Source: Artocarpus heterophyllus
Lineage: Eukaryota > Streptophyta > Magnoliopsida > Rosales > Moraceae
DNA: 64,000 nt
Direction: 5' to 3'
NCBI GenBank assembly: GCA_025403435.1
Contig: CM046330.1
Span: 13,352,239 to 13,416,238 of the forward strand
The position numbers and the translations under genes are program-made. Position 1 is the stretch's first letter, and each line of letters begins with the position of its first letter. Under the pieces are notes generated by a model, which did not search any database, was not told where the DNA came from, and was given only the letters and a program-made list of their open reading frames with translations. Below, in pieces: positions 38,372-50,910 of this stretch.

Positions 38372-38881
38372 CTTTCGTACGCAAAATTCCAAGTCTCCAC
38401 TTCCTAATCCAAAAAAAAAACCAAAATTTTCAGAAATTCTTCCTCGAATCGTCCCGTCTCCTTAATGGCGACAGACTTTTGACCTCAGAGCTTCAGCATT
38501 TTCTCTCTCTACTTTCTCTCTCCCGAATCCGAGTCGAAAAGCTGCGGCTTTTCCCAGGCAAAAAAGAAAAACCAAATTAGACAGGAGAGAAGGGTGTGAA
38601 GAAAGGATGAAGCAGAAGGAGGAGAAGAGAAGAAGAAGAAAGAAGAGCGCCAAGGCAACTTCCACGTCACCAGACACGTGTCTCCAGAGTGGGGTTTTAT
38701 ACGGTACGGGGTATATACATGGGGCGTGGTGGTTGTTGAGCTGGCCCATCGATATTCGCGCTCGCAGTTTTTTAATATATTCCAGAGTCACAGCCGTACA
38801 CGTGGTCGGCGATTAGTCGATCTACGCGTCCGCGCCTCTTCAGGGGTCCAACCTATTCCACCCGTCATGTGGCTGACGTGG
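38372..38881 (-). promoter_or_regulatory. Core promoter and leader of the GBF gene, with G-boxes
   Basis: Minus-strand TATAAAA at 38701-38695, so transcription should start near 38668; the following leader to 38372 is CT-rich. CACGTG occurs at 38675-38680 (within the palindrome GACACGTGTC) and 38799-38804, and TGACGTGG at 38874-38881. These are sites that the encoded factor's family binds. Confidence 0.6.
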
Positions 38882-40281
38882 TCCTCGTCATTATTAAATT
38901 GTAATCTCCTCCTTATTAAAAGTATGTATTTTTTAATTTTTATTTTTGAAAAAGAAAAGATTTTATTAACTATAATGAATTTGTCCTTTGGAGTCCACGT
39001 CTGGCCACTCAAAGCCCACGATCAGGAGAAGTGAAGGATCGGATTTGATATTTTTCATTGTGATTTCCTATAGATTATAATATGTATTTCTTGTTTTATC
39101 TTTTTTATTATTATTTTGAAAAAGGCAATTCTTTCCTGGATACTAATTTCTCCATTTTGTACAAAAAATGTCCTTTTGTTGTGCCTCTCAGTTAAATTTG
39201 ACACTAAGAGAATTATACAATTAATTTTGATATTTATATTCTATTTATGAATTTAGGGTCTAAAGTTTTAACAATGTGTTGAATGAATATTAAAAAACAA
39301 CTAAAAGAATAAAAAAATAAAACAACAGATTTTAACTCTTTGTATACACTTCCATTAAGGTCAGATTTTTTATTTAGATATAGTGATTTGCGATCTTTTG
39401 TGCGTTTGACATTTTCACTTAAACTAAAATTTTTGATTGCTACAATATAAAATTTTTATACGTTATATTATCAAATAAAAATATTATATATTACAATATT
39501 TTTACCTATTTAAACTAAATTAATTGATTATAACTAATGCTCTAAAATATTATACTAGACTACTAATGAGAGTCTCCACTTGTAAAATAACAAAAAAATA
39601 AAAATAATGCTATATATTTCTTTCCCACGAGTGATTAGGTAAATAAAGTTTTAAATGCACAGCGGAAAGTCTTTGCAAAAGTTTGTGCTTTGTGTATTTT
39701 AGCAACGTGTTTAAGTGACGAAATGCCTTTACAATTAATGCTAAAATAAACAGTGTTTATGTGTTTTTGGGTTAATTTATCGATTGCCCGAAAGAAAGGA
39801 AAGACTTGGTTGTATGTCCACGCGAACCAAACATATCATTTTTGTTTTTTTAATTATCACCTTTGATAACAAATAAGGATCTCAAGGTCTTCTTTATTTC
39901 TTTATTATTATGATTTTTTTTTTCTTTTTTGAGAAGAGACAAGGACTGCTGCCATGGAGATAGTTTGTATTGTTCTTTAGCACATTTTCTTTCTGAATAA
40001 TTAATTGATTATGAGGATGAATTATTTGTTTCGATGTGTATTCTTTCATGAAGATTCATGTTTTAGAGATAAGACGTTACTTGTTTACGTTTTAAAACAT
40101 CATGGATCAAAGCAAAAGCGCACTAGGAAATTTTTCAAATAAACAAAGGATAGGAAAAAAAAACAATTGTAGGAATTAACTAATGAGTATCAAATAAAAA
40201 TAAAAAATAAGATAGACATTTATATTTGTGCAAGAACAAGATACATCCTGCGCCATGCACAATTATTAGCACACAAATAAC
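38882..40281. other. Distal upstream region of GBF, AT-rich
   Basis: One further ACGT core near 38995, then AT-rich sequence without features. Confidence 0.4.
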
Positions 40282-40284
40282 TAA

Positions 40285-40807
40285 TGGTCCGTTTGTTTGG
40301 CATATTAAATTAATTTTTTAGATTTTAAATCTAAAAAATTTTTTGAATATGGGTTTGTTTTCTTTAATATTTAAATCAAATAAATACTTTAAATTTAAAT
40401 TTTTAGAGTTTTACTTCCCTTTAAACTATTTAGACTTGATCAATTTGTTAAAGTATCTCTCTTATATTTGTGAGAAAAAATCATAACTTCTCTATTTGAT
40501 ATCTGATTGAGATAATTCTTCTTTCATTGTCTTCCTAATGAAGAGAAAAATAAAACAAGATCCATATTACGTATTTTTTAATATCATGAACATTAAGATT
40601 TTGTTAGATTTATTAATAAATGAAAAATGTTTTCCATTACCTATCCAAACATAAATTTTAATTTTATTTCTTATTTAGATTTAACATTTTAAATACACAT
40701 TTAAGCGACAATTGAGATAGCAATTCAAATTATACAATTCAAATTACATAATTCAATTCAAAAGAATCTAAATAAACACAATTCGAATCTATTTACCAAA
40801 TGAACAC
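40285..40807. mobile_element. Harbinger/Tourist-like MITE, copy 2 (523 bp)
   Basis: TAA on both sides (40282-40284 and 40808-40810). Ends TGGTCCGTTTGTTTGG and CCAAATGAACAC. Uninterrupted reference copy for the family in this window. Confidence 0.8.
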
Positions 40808-41581
40808 TAAATATATGGTCTCATTAAATTGATATAGCTTCGTCAATAAATTACAAACTAATTATGAAAAGTTCAAATCATAGTTTAAAAGTTAACAAAC
40901 AAAATTTAGACAACCAATTATCATTCTTTTTTCTAATAAAGATCGCAATTGATATTTTCTAATAAAGCCATGCAGCTAGTTAGATATTATTAGATTTTTA
41001 TCACGTGGTCCAGAATGGCATCATAAAAATTCAAGTTCAAAAATTAAGAAAGAAAAATACTCTTGTTGCATCTTTTTTTTTTTTTTTAATGGTCGCTGGC
41101 ATTATTGAATTGAATGTAATAAAAGTGAATTCCTACTTCTTTTCTCTACATAATTTATTCTTAATTTCTTACTTCCTTGTACGCATCATGTTCAACTCTA
41201 TCTTTTTCCCCCAAATAATAATATTAACAATAGGCTCCATTTAATTGGAAGATGGAAAGAAGAAAGATGAATAAAGTTGAAAAATGGAGAAGGTAAAGGA
41301 TTGAAAGTACTATGTTAATCTTTCATATTGTTTAAAAGAGAGATATATTAATTATTTACCTAATTATTATATTACGCATTCTACTATTCGTTAATTTTTT
41401 TTTTTTTGGAAAATAAAATTTATATAATGCGCCTACAGTGACTCTCTTCCTCTATCCCTCGTGTAAATTAGGCTGAATATTGCTTTTGAAGTTTAATTAT
41501 TCACCTATATCACTTTTATATATATAAACAGAGATTAACATTTGAAATATATATATACATATATATGTCGAATATCAACTC

Positions 41582-41588
41582 TATAAAA
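41582..41588 (+). promoter_or_regulatory. TATA box of an unidentified plus-strand transcript
   Basis: TATAAAA followed ~30 bp later by a CT-rich stretch (41619-41660) that looks like a plant 5' leader. No conventional gene follows. Confidence 0.45.
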
Positions 41589-41742
41589 AGCAGTGCTCCT
41601 CTAATTCACCACACATCTCCCTCTTCTCTGGTCTCCTCTCCTCGTTTCCACCCACCAAATAATAACTTGATCCTCCTTCTCAATTTTTCCTACTATTTCA
41701 AAAGAAAACAATAAGAAAGGTGTCGATATTTACCGTGATTCC

Positions 41743-41829
41743 ATGAAATTTAAAGACGTTAACAATCGTTTTGGTTCCATTAAAAAAATTAACAATTGGA
41801 TTAGGTGTCACGTTTTGAGTGGAAGGTGA
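41743..41829 (+). CDS. Small ORF, 28 aa, downstream of a TATA promoter
   Basis: ATG to TGA encodes a basic 28-residue peptide beginning MKFKDVNNRFGSIKK. It is the first ATG after the predicted start site near 41612. The last codons also contain an AAG|GTGAG donor, so it could instead be a first coding exon, but I found no continuing exon. Family not recognised; coding status unproven. Confidence 0.3.
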   Translation: MKFKDVNNRFGSIKKINNWIRCHVLSGR

Positions 41830-42251
41830 GATTTTTAATTGATTATTTTTATACAAAGAGTTCAAATCTGTTGTTCAATTTTGCCATCTGTTTGGCTACT
41901 TCTTTTGTTATTTATTCAATGAATCTGTTGAACTTGGCATACTAAATATATAAATACTAAATAATAGTAGATCTGTTAAACTCAACCGCCTAAATAAATA
42001 TATAGTATTTAAATATTAAAAGTAGTTAATCAAATTACTTATATGTAAAAATTTAGTCTAAGACAACCAAAAAGATATAAAAATGAGACAAAAAATCTTA
42101 GTTTTCGTCGAAAGTATGCCTTGGGGTTTAGATCTTTTTCCGTTTGCCTCGCTATTTTTGGACTACAAAAGTAGACTTTTCATCTGAGAAAGTATTTTTT
42201 ATTTAATCTTTCGTGTGCGTTTTTGAGGGTGGCTCTTTGGTATTTTATTTA

Positions 42252-42346
42252 GAGCCTGTTTGTTTTATAGTTTAAATTATTTTATTATAATATTTTTTTT
42301 ATAAAAATTTAAATATTTTATTCAAATACTCAAACCAAACGGGCTC
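42252..42346. mobile_element. Short Harbinger-like MITE (95 bp)
   Basis: Ends GAGCCTGTTTGTTTT and AAACCAAACGGGCTC are near-perfect inverted repeats; TTA target site at 42249-42251 and 42347-42349. Confidence 0.8.
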
Positions 42347-42689
42347 TTAATCTTTTGTGTCTTTTAATGGGTCCAAAAAAATAAATATGAAAGGATAAGC
42401 ATACCCTTAAACACCTTTTATTAATGGATCAAAACCACAAAACAAAACAGACATCTTTGGAGAGGGAAAAAAAAATCTCCACCAATATTGTAACTCGAGG
42501 AAATTATAAAAAATTTTAAAATATTTTTCACAGACTGCTAAAGAGTATTTTGTCTTTTCACTTTATTTCCTTCTCAACAAATGCAACGGGATGAAATACC
42601 CTCATTTATTATAATTTATGATAAGCAACCGAAGGGTTTAAGTTTAATTTTTAAAAAGTTAGGGGTAATTAAAGTAATTTCACAAGGTA

Positions 42690-43380
42690 AGACCTCGCTT
42701 TCCGCTTCCGACGCGGAGTGCACTCCATGTCTGACGTGCATCAGATTTTGACTCGAATCTAACGTTATCTCAAATCCTGACCGTCCATTTCAAGTGCTGA
42801 ATCTGAAACACTTTCCAAGTCATCTCACAAACGGCCCACGTGTAGGGCGGTGGTCACCATCCACACCTCACATAATGAAAATCCCAATTAAATCCACTCC
42901 GCTGGACCCCACATCTGACGTAAAGGTAGATCAACGGTCCTTAGCTTCCAAATCTAACGGACAGGAAAGGCCCACGCCACCTACAAATCCGGAATTATCT
43001 CTGCCATTTGCCAACGAGGCCTGCCCCTCTCCATCTCTCTCTTTACCAAACAACAAATAAATAAAAAAACAAAGAAAAGAAAAGAAAAGCATCTTAACAC
43101 GTACTACATTTGTGGGCCCCACAAGCTTTCGCAGATGTCGGTGTGCGTGGTCCGGTCACTGACGTGGCCCACGTAGAAGAAATCAGATAGGGGAGGGCCC
43201 CACGGGAGACAGAGGTTGCGTAGCCAGCTCACTAATCACGTCCCCAAGACTTTCTAGAAATCTTAAAAAAGAGAGAAAAAAATAAAGGGCAAAACAGGCC
43301 ATCGTGTCAGCACGAAACTCCACGTTGGAGCTATCCGCGTGCTCTTTCACCATTGGCTTTAGCTACCTTCTAAGCCGATT
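42690..43380. promoter_or_regulatory. ACGT-rich, GC-richer island without a gene (A)
   Basis: Nine ACGT cores, including GCCCACGTGTAGG near 42835, TGACGTAAAG, TGACGTGGCCCACGTAG near 43162 and TCACGTCC, plus several GGCCCA/GGGCCCC words, a heat-shock-type TTCTAGAA near 43253 and ATTGG boxes. This composition is that of a plant promoter, but no ORF, TATA-driven leader or RNA gene could be tied to it. Confidence 0.45.
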
Positions 43381-43629
43381 TATTTATTCCTATATTTCGC
43401 TTTTGTTTATATATTTTTGATAAAATATATTATCTATTGTGCTATTTTACGGTCTCAAACTTTCAATTATTTTTTACCACTTAAATGAATTGTTTTAATT
43501 ATTTTTAATATTTAAATTTTATTTATGTATTTAGGTTATTATATTTAAATAATATGACATTTTAAAAGAAATAATGTATCAAATAAATAGTAAGAGACAA
43601 CTAATAACATAGAAAAATAAAGACAATAA

Positions 43630-44174
43630 GGGTCTATTTGATAAATAGATTTAAATTAGTGATTTAATTTGAGTTAGTGTGATTTGAATTAGGATTTGAG
43701 TTAGTAATTTGAATTATTATTCGAATTAACGTTTGGATGTGCATTTAAGTTTTAATCTGAATATGAAATAAAATTGAAATTTGTGCTTGGAGAGGTAGTG
43801 AAGATAGTTTTTGATTTATTAATAAATCTAATAAAATCTTAATATTAATGATCTTAAAAAATATGCATATGAATCTTGATTTATTCCTCTCTTCATTAAG
43901 AACACAGTGAAAAAAGAATTATCTCAATTGGATATCAAATAAAGAAGTTATGATTTTTTTCCTCAAATATAAGAGAGAGAATTTTAGTTTTTACTATAGT
44001 AAAGATCTCCGAGTATCAAAAGTGTAAGGATGATAAGAACTTTGAAAACTTGAATTCTTGATACTCAAATGATTCAGATTTTAGGGGAAACAAACACGTA
44101 TCTAAAGGATTCTTGATACTCGAATCAAAATTTAAATCTATTAAGTTCAAAGAATGCATGAAATAAACATACCT
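43630..44174. mobile_element. Harbinger/Tourist-like MITE, copy 3 (inverted)
   Basis: TAA at 43627-43629 and 44175-44177. Starts GGGTCTATTTGATAAATAG and ends AATAAACATACCT; the interior aligns with copy 2 in reverse orientation. Confidence 0.75.
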
Positions 44175-44554
44175 TAAATCTAGACTCCTCAGGTCATGAA
44201 CCCAAACCAATTAAGCATTTGTAACATATTTCATTCATCAATGTAACATTATTCATATGTTTGTATAACACTCAATTTACTCAAATCAAACACATTTAGA
44301 AATGTTGTTTGAACATTTGTAATTCTAACCAATTTTTTCTCTTCTACAAAATATAGTATTATTTGGCATTGAAGTTAGAACTTACTAGTTACAATCACTA
44401 CAGTGTATAGTTTTTACATGCTATAGTGTAAAGTAAAAAAATACTATACTATAAAGCTTTCACATATTATAGTGCCTTGGTTTCAATTTATTAGTTTCAA
44501 CTACATTTCTAGACATATTCATAAATCAAAATTCAGTTAGAAGCAAACCTAATT

Positions 44555-44692
44555 GGGTGTTTGGAAGACTAGTTCAAACCATATAAGTAGTATGAAGCTC
44601 TCACATATTACAATAAAAAGCTATATTGTAAGCTCTCACATGTTACAGTTCTCAAAACTAAAATTATGATTTAAACTACTCTTTCAAATATC
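44555..44692. mobile_element. hAT-like MITE
   Basis: Left end GGGTGTTTGGAAGACTAG and right end CTCTTTCAAATATCCT are imperfect inverted repeats; interior has two GCTCTCACAT words. Same family as 29613-29762 and the element split by the solo LTR. Confidence 0.65.
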
Positions 44693-44917
44693 CTATAAAA
44701 AGTTTCAACTACGTCTCTGGATGGGCTATAAGTAATATTCCCACACCAATAATATTAAAGGTTATAAGTAAATAAAATAACTATTACACAAATATACGAA
44801 CAATGTTATATCTTAATAACAAGGTTATATCCTTAAAAAAAAAACAATGGTGATATTATTACAAAAAAAAAAGATATTATAAGTAAAAGGATTATAAGGG
44901 TGTCTTGAATTTTCTAG

Positions 44918-45377
44918 TGTGCGTTCGGTTAAGTTATTTTTTAGATTCAATAGACTCAAATTTATATTCGAGTATCAATAATTTTTTAGATACGTATTTG
45001 TTTCCTCATAACTTGGCTACAGAAAATGCTGAAATTCTCTCTTCTATATTTTAGGAAAAAAATCATAACTTCTTCATTTGATATCAAAATGAGATGATTC
45101 TTTTTTCATTGTGTAGAGAGGAATAAATTAAGACCCATATTGCATATTTTTTAAGATCATTAATATTAAAATTTTATTATATTTGTTAATAAATCAAAAA
45201 CTATTTTCAGTACCTCTCTAAACACAAATTCTAATTTTATTCCATACTCTGATTAAAACTTAAATGCACATTCAAACATCAATTCAGATAACAATTCAAA
45301 TAACTAACTCAAATCCTAATTCAAATCACATAACTCAAATCAAATTATTAATTTAAATCCATTTACTAAACGGACCC
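44918..45377. mobile_element. Harbinger/Tourist-like MITE, copy 4
   Basis: Right end CTAAACGGACCC followed by TAA; interior aligns with copy 2 along its length. The left target site reads TAG instead of TAA, so that end has mutated or is slightly misplaced. Confidence 0.7.
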
Positions 45378-46922
45378 TAATATTGTGGATTTGTGCAGAA
45401 TATAATAAAAATAAAAATAAATATAAAAAGGCCATTGGTGTTTACCAATATCGCACAAAGTCGTTATTTCATCCAGAATCAGCAAGTATAATTGGTTTGG
45501 CCCTCCAACGGAGGGAAGGAGCATTTTTTGATACTTCAAACCCAACCATGATTCTATTATGATTTTGATCTTGATTTTGATCGTACGCCAACAGTTTAGA
45601 CTTATGTGGGAGCAAGGTTTAATAATGCTGTAATCCAACAGCAAGCAAAATTTTTTTATTTCAAATCCAAATTTGCCTTCACCAAAATAATAGAGATTGG
45701 ACAGAGAGAGAACTTATTCTTATCACATTGCTTATGAGGCATAAAAATAACCATATTTACGAGGTTCATTATTTATTTACAGGAAAATCTAAAATAATAA
45801 AAAAAACAATTCTAGCAAGTGATGATTAAAGTTTATGCATTTTCTTAACCACTATAAGATTTTTATTTTTGATTTCTTGCTTTATAATGTATGTTTTTAT
45901 TTAAACGAAATAAGGTTCTGGTAATATTATTGAAGGGGCAAATTAAAAAGAACACATTCTAAGATTCTCTTATTTCAAAGGTATTTAAAGAGTAGTTTCA
46001 ATTTTGGAGTTTTAAACACAGTATAAAACTCTCATATATTATAATATACCGTTTAAAATATTGTGATTTAGACTCTTTTTTCAAACGTTTATAAAACAAA
46101 AGGGATTCAAACTCTTGTTACCATACAATTCTTTCATCACACCATAAGGAATAATTCTTTCTCAAGATCTTGTTTATTCATTTATTTATTTTTATTGAAA
46201 GAAAGAAGGCCCTTGCTTGTTTAATTTCTGATACAAAAAGAACAAATGTAAATTCTTTTAAATAAATTCTTCAATTCATTTCATTTTAAAAAAGAATAAT
46301 TGATTCAAGAAAAAATAAAACAAAAGAATAGCTAGAAACACAGGTGCTAAATAGTGAATTTCAAACAATCCAACCTCCTATAGAAAGAAGGAGCATTGGA
46401 TTATATTTCACAAAAACAAATTGAAAAATTATGTTATCTGCCAATAAAAAGAACAAAAAATTTAAGTATACTTTTTCTCCATTAAATTTGGAATGGTAAC
46501 ATAAGTTTCTTCGGGAAAAATTTTAAACTTGAGTTCGGATTAAGTTTCCAGTCAAACGTACGAATCACAAGAAAACATAATTTTAATTGCAAGTTTTAAT
46601 TTTTGGACATGGGATTTTGCATCATAAGTCTTTTTTCTTTTCTTTTTTTTTTGTAAGAATACTCTTTTCTCATCTTATAAAGATGTAATCCTCTATTAAT
46701 TAAAATTAAAAAGAAAAAATGGTAATAATTTTTTTAGCTAAAAAAGGTAATAATTTTATTTTTTCGTTAAATTAGAGTGGATACTTGAATTCGATTATCC
46801 TCACTTACATTGAAATTCACAAAGAAAAACGCCAGTTTTAATTAGAAGAGTCCAACTTTAGTCCAACACAGAAACCTCTATTTGTTTTCCAAACAAAACG
46901 GAACAAATTTCCTTTATAACTT
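45378..46922. other. AT-rich spacer
   Basis: No gene seen; MITE-like words near 46010-46095. Confidence 0.4.
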
Positions 46923-47619
46923 GGTTAATTTTTTGGATTGATTTTATAAATGGTCCTTGTGGTTTAGTCTTAATTTTGGTTTAGTTTCTAACTTCTAAAC
47001 AGTTATATTTTGGTCCCTAATTTATAATTCTTTTAATTTTGGTGTCTCCGTTAGTTAGATGTTAAATATTTAACAGTAAACTCTTAAAATATCCTATTTT
47101 TTTGGTGTAAACCATTCGATATCTAGACCACCACTAGAGGCACGAACCCACACTAAGGGTCTCAATTCTAGCGAGAGTACATCCGACTAATCTAGATTCG
47201 AGCCGAGTTGGAGCCTGCAATATGGGAAGCTCTCCTAACAAATGTTTCGTATACACAAGCCTCGAACCGAAACCTTGCTTAAAATATCTCACATATATAT
47301 AATTTATTACTTTGTTTCAGTTTTAGTCCTTTTATTATAACCAAGAGTTATTATGGATTAAATTTGAAAAATCTAAGATGATAAATTAAATATAACGATT
47401 TTGATATATATAATTAAAAAAGACAAAAGTGAAATAAAGTAATAAATTAAAAATTAAAACGTGACATTTTAAGAATATTATGTTAAATTTTTAATATCTA
47501 ATTAACAAAGGATAAAACTGAAATCAAATAAAAAATTAAAGGCTAAAATGAGACTTTTAAATGTACGAAACCAAACTCATATTAAAGGTAAAATTTAGAA
47601 GCCATTTATAAAATTAACC
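46923..47619. repeat. Foldback element, ~700 bp
   Basis: The left arm starts GGTTAATTTTTTGGATTG and has TTTATAAATGG; the right arm ends CCATTTATAAAATTAACC, its inverted equivalent. The arms stay complementary inward (TTAGATGTTAAATATTTAAC versus GTTAAATTTTTAATATCTAA). The loop holds a separate unique-looking block (47100-47280). Confidence 0.6.
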
Positions 47620-47669
47620 AAAAAAGGTTCTTGTTAATTATATTATAAAGAACTTGGTTGACAATTATA

Positions 47670-47975
47670 AGCTGGGGGCACGTGACGGGGCCTAGTGGGG
47701 TATGACGAAAGCGTCAGAAAGGCCACTTCAGAAGGCGAACGTGGACCGTCAGATGAGATGGGAGAATGGACGGTCACCCGCGAATCACGGCGGCGAGGGA
47801 GAGAGACATGTGATTGGAGAAGTCTGACGTGGTGGCGTACCTTTCCTAATTTTCTAAATGGTGGGGCCCACTGGACAGAGGAGGATCAGTACCGACAAGG
47901 TGACGTGTCTTGCGGGCACATAGCTTACTGCTCCACAAGCATGGGTCCCATATGACGTGGACTTTAAGCAATTTC
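47670..47975. promoter_or_regulatory. ACGT-rich, GC-rich island without a gene (B)
   Basis: Five ACGT cores (CACGTGACGG, AACGTGGACC and three TGACGTG) plus GGGGCCCA. It contains an 86-codon open frame on the plus strand, but it matches no family I know and its codons reflect GC content, so I treat it as regulatory-like DNA. Confidence 0.4.
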
Positions 47976-49894
47976 TAAGATCGGATCTCATTTTCCTCCT
48001 TACTTTCTTTTTTTTTTTTATTCTTTTGTTTTTGCCTTATAGAGTACAGTCAAATTTCAGGTTCTTTTTTAAAATAAATGTAATCTCATTTAACTAAAGA
48101 GATGAAGCCATAATTCTCGTTAAAAAAAAAAAGGAAAAGAAACAAAGAAATGGCACAAGCCCTTGTTGCGAATTACCAATTATGCCCCTATAGCCGCCGA
48201 TTTTTCTGACAAGTTCTCCTATCTTGTTCGAGTGCGTTCACACTTCACAATTGGCATTAATTTGGCCTTTTCTTTTTATTTTTTATTTTTGGTAGAAAAG
48301 GTATTAATTGCTCCATGGGAATTTACTGGTTAAGGCTTCTTCGCTGCGTTAAACGTCGCATCAAATCAAATTAAACCTGTTTGAAGGCAATGTCTCTGTA
48401 CTTTATGTGTAAAAACATGTTATAATATAAAATTTATATATATGATAATAAATTTATTTTAATTTTTTATTTTAATTATGTTATGAGATATATTTAATAT
48501 TATAAAAAATAAAATTGTAAAGAAATCTAAATAAAAATAAATAATATGTTTGACAATCTTAGTTCAATTAAAACTTTTGCTATAATTTAAAGTTTTAATA
48601 AATTATAATTTCGAGAAAAAAATAAAATCATGTAAAATTTTTATATATTATAATATTTTTAAACTAAATTGATTTGAATAATTTTTCTCAAATACCGAAT
48701 AAAATATTTTCTTTTTATATGGGTGTAAGATGTTTTATTAAAGCCCGCATTCTCTTAACTAGAAGGTCCAATTACAACGTTGTTCAAGCTGTTTAAGCTA
48801 ACGATCATTTCTTTAAGAAATAGGCGCCAACTTCTGCAAGTCTCGATTGATTCCTTAAAACCTCTTGTGCACCGTGCCCACGAAAACCCCAAGGACGTAT
48901 TTGCAAAAATTAAAGCATTACCTCGTTATTAATGTATTTTTTTAAGATAATTTTTTGGTATAATGAAAAAAAAAAGTTGACTGATAAGATATAGTTTTGA
49001 AGGGTCAAACTAAATCATGGCTATATTAAATTAAAAAATGACAATTTAATAAAAAATAATAAATATTATCAATATCATGTGATAAATACGTTGTTTGGAG
49101 GCCTCGATTAAAACTGTAGTTTGAAACTACAAAGGTTTCAACCATGATTTTAATAGTATTTTCTCTTATATATTATATTATTTTTAGTTTTAACTCTCGA
49201 TTCTAATTTATTTTTCAAATGGCCTAGTAGTTCTATGCCATTAACAAAGTATTCTTTTCATGCTTTTCCATAATATTCTATTACTTATATTATGCTTTTT
49301 CGAATTGTATTTTAAGAATTAAAGACCCTAATTTAAAACTATCAAGAGCAGTAAAATCACAACAAGTATACCAAGAAAAAAATGTGATATTGGTAATATT
49401 TTACCCTCAATGTAAATGTGACATTCAGTTTCAGTCCTTGTAAAAATTCACTACATAGAATAACAAGATTACAAGGGAAAAACACACACAACTTAGACTT
49501 ATTGTGTTTTTGTTAACCTCTCTTTAGTTGATCCATGCTTTGTCTCTACCTCAGGGTAAAATTTAAGCTCTATAACTCAACATTACAATTAGGCCATGAG
49601 CCTTGGCTCTGGTGTCCGGTGAAGTCAAAATTTGTTATCCCATTGACTATTTCTCCAATCAACTTTTACAGCCCTAGTCGTTTAACTGTTTTTAGTATGG
49701 CCAAGCTATCAATTCCTATTCATACGACCAGATTGCAAAATTTAAATTATATGGTAAATACTTAGTGGATGAACAACCAATACAATAAATAAAACAGACA
49801 ACAAAACTGGACTTATGGGTGAAGACAACAAGAGAAAGGAGACTGGCCTTCTGAAAAAAAGATTATGTGCATTATCTAGACCGAAGATGCCAAA
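47976..49894. other. AT-rich spacer
   Basis: No recognisable gene or element boundary. Confidence 0.4.
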
Positions 49895-50231
49895 TATCTA
49901 TGGTACGAATTCAAATTTGTTGTCTCAAAATTGTTATCTCGTTGCCAACCCCAATGTTATTTTGTTAAATTATTCAAATTTGAAAATTCGCTACATAATA
50001 AATACTGAACGCTTCAAATAATCAAGGAAACAATGGATTTCAAAATAATATTAGTAGGATAGTTATCTATAGTACAAATTCAAATCCGTTGTCTCAAAAT
50101 TCTTATCTCATTGCCAATCCCCAATGTTATTTTGTTAAATCATTCAAATTAAAAATTTGCTACATAATAAATACTAAATGCTTCAAATAATAAAGAAAAA
50201 TGGATTTCAAAATAATATTGGTGGGGAAGTT
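49895..50231. repeat. Tandem duplication, ~168 bp x 2
   Basis: 49895-50063 and 50064-50231 align along their length (ATCTATRGTACRAATTCAAA at the start of each, TTTCAAAATAATATT near the end) with scattered substitutions. Non-coding. Confidence 0.85.
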
Positions 50232-50654
50232 AATGAGATAGAAAAAAAAGACAACAATCATGGATCTAAATGGTCAAGTGTTTTAACTAGAAATAAAAGA
50301 TCATGTCTCACTTTATTTTTTATTTTTTGATATAAAAAGGGAAAGAAAATAATCATGATAACTTGTTTTATTTGGAAAAACCACTTTAGTACTTTGTGCT
50401 TTTTGTAATATCAAAAAGGTACCCTGATATTTTCAAAAACTCAATTCAGCACCTTGAGGGCCTATTAAAATATAGAATATTTTCAACCAATATTTGGTTA
50501 ATTCAGTTAATAGTGGTTATTTCGCTTAAACAAACGACTTAGATTCGAGTCATTATAGATGTCGCTGTCAGTGTTGGGAGACTTATGCTACCTTTGGGTC
50601 TCTTCTTAGGTCGCCTCTAGATTAGTTGCGTTAACCCCACGAGCATTGAGAGAC

Positions 50655-50910
50655 CCTTTATAGTAAATAGCAGATTTAGCATATAAATAGTTTATTTGCT
50701 ATATAAATAGTTCTTTAATTACATCTTAAGTAAGGGGTACATAAATTATTTACACCTTAAATCTATTTACTGTGTAAAAAAACTATTTACACTGTAAACA
50801 AGAAAGTATAACAATTATTTACTCCGTAAAATTGTTATTTACTAAAAATGTTTCCAAAACCTTCTATTTGCTCTAATTAGTTTTGAAAAATCAACATTTA
50901 CTACAGTTTT
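50655..50910. repeat. Foldback MITE-like element (ATTTACA family), copy 3
   Basis: TAGTAAATAGCAGATTTAG at the left with inverted ATTTACTAAAAATG at the right and internal TATTTACACTGTAAAC words, as in the copies at 3.8 and 24.3 kb. Confidence 0.45.

Noticed and set aside
38462..38816. Open frames over the GBF promoter and leader
   Set aside because: They cross the TATA box and predicted start site, and their composition follows the CT-rich leader; no homology.
42794..43060. 88-codon plus-strand frame in island A
   Set aside because: Pro/Ser-rich translation of GC-rich promoter-like DNA; no homology or leader.
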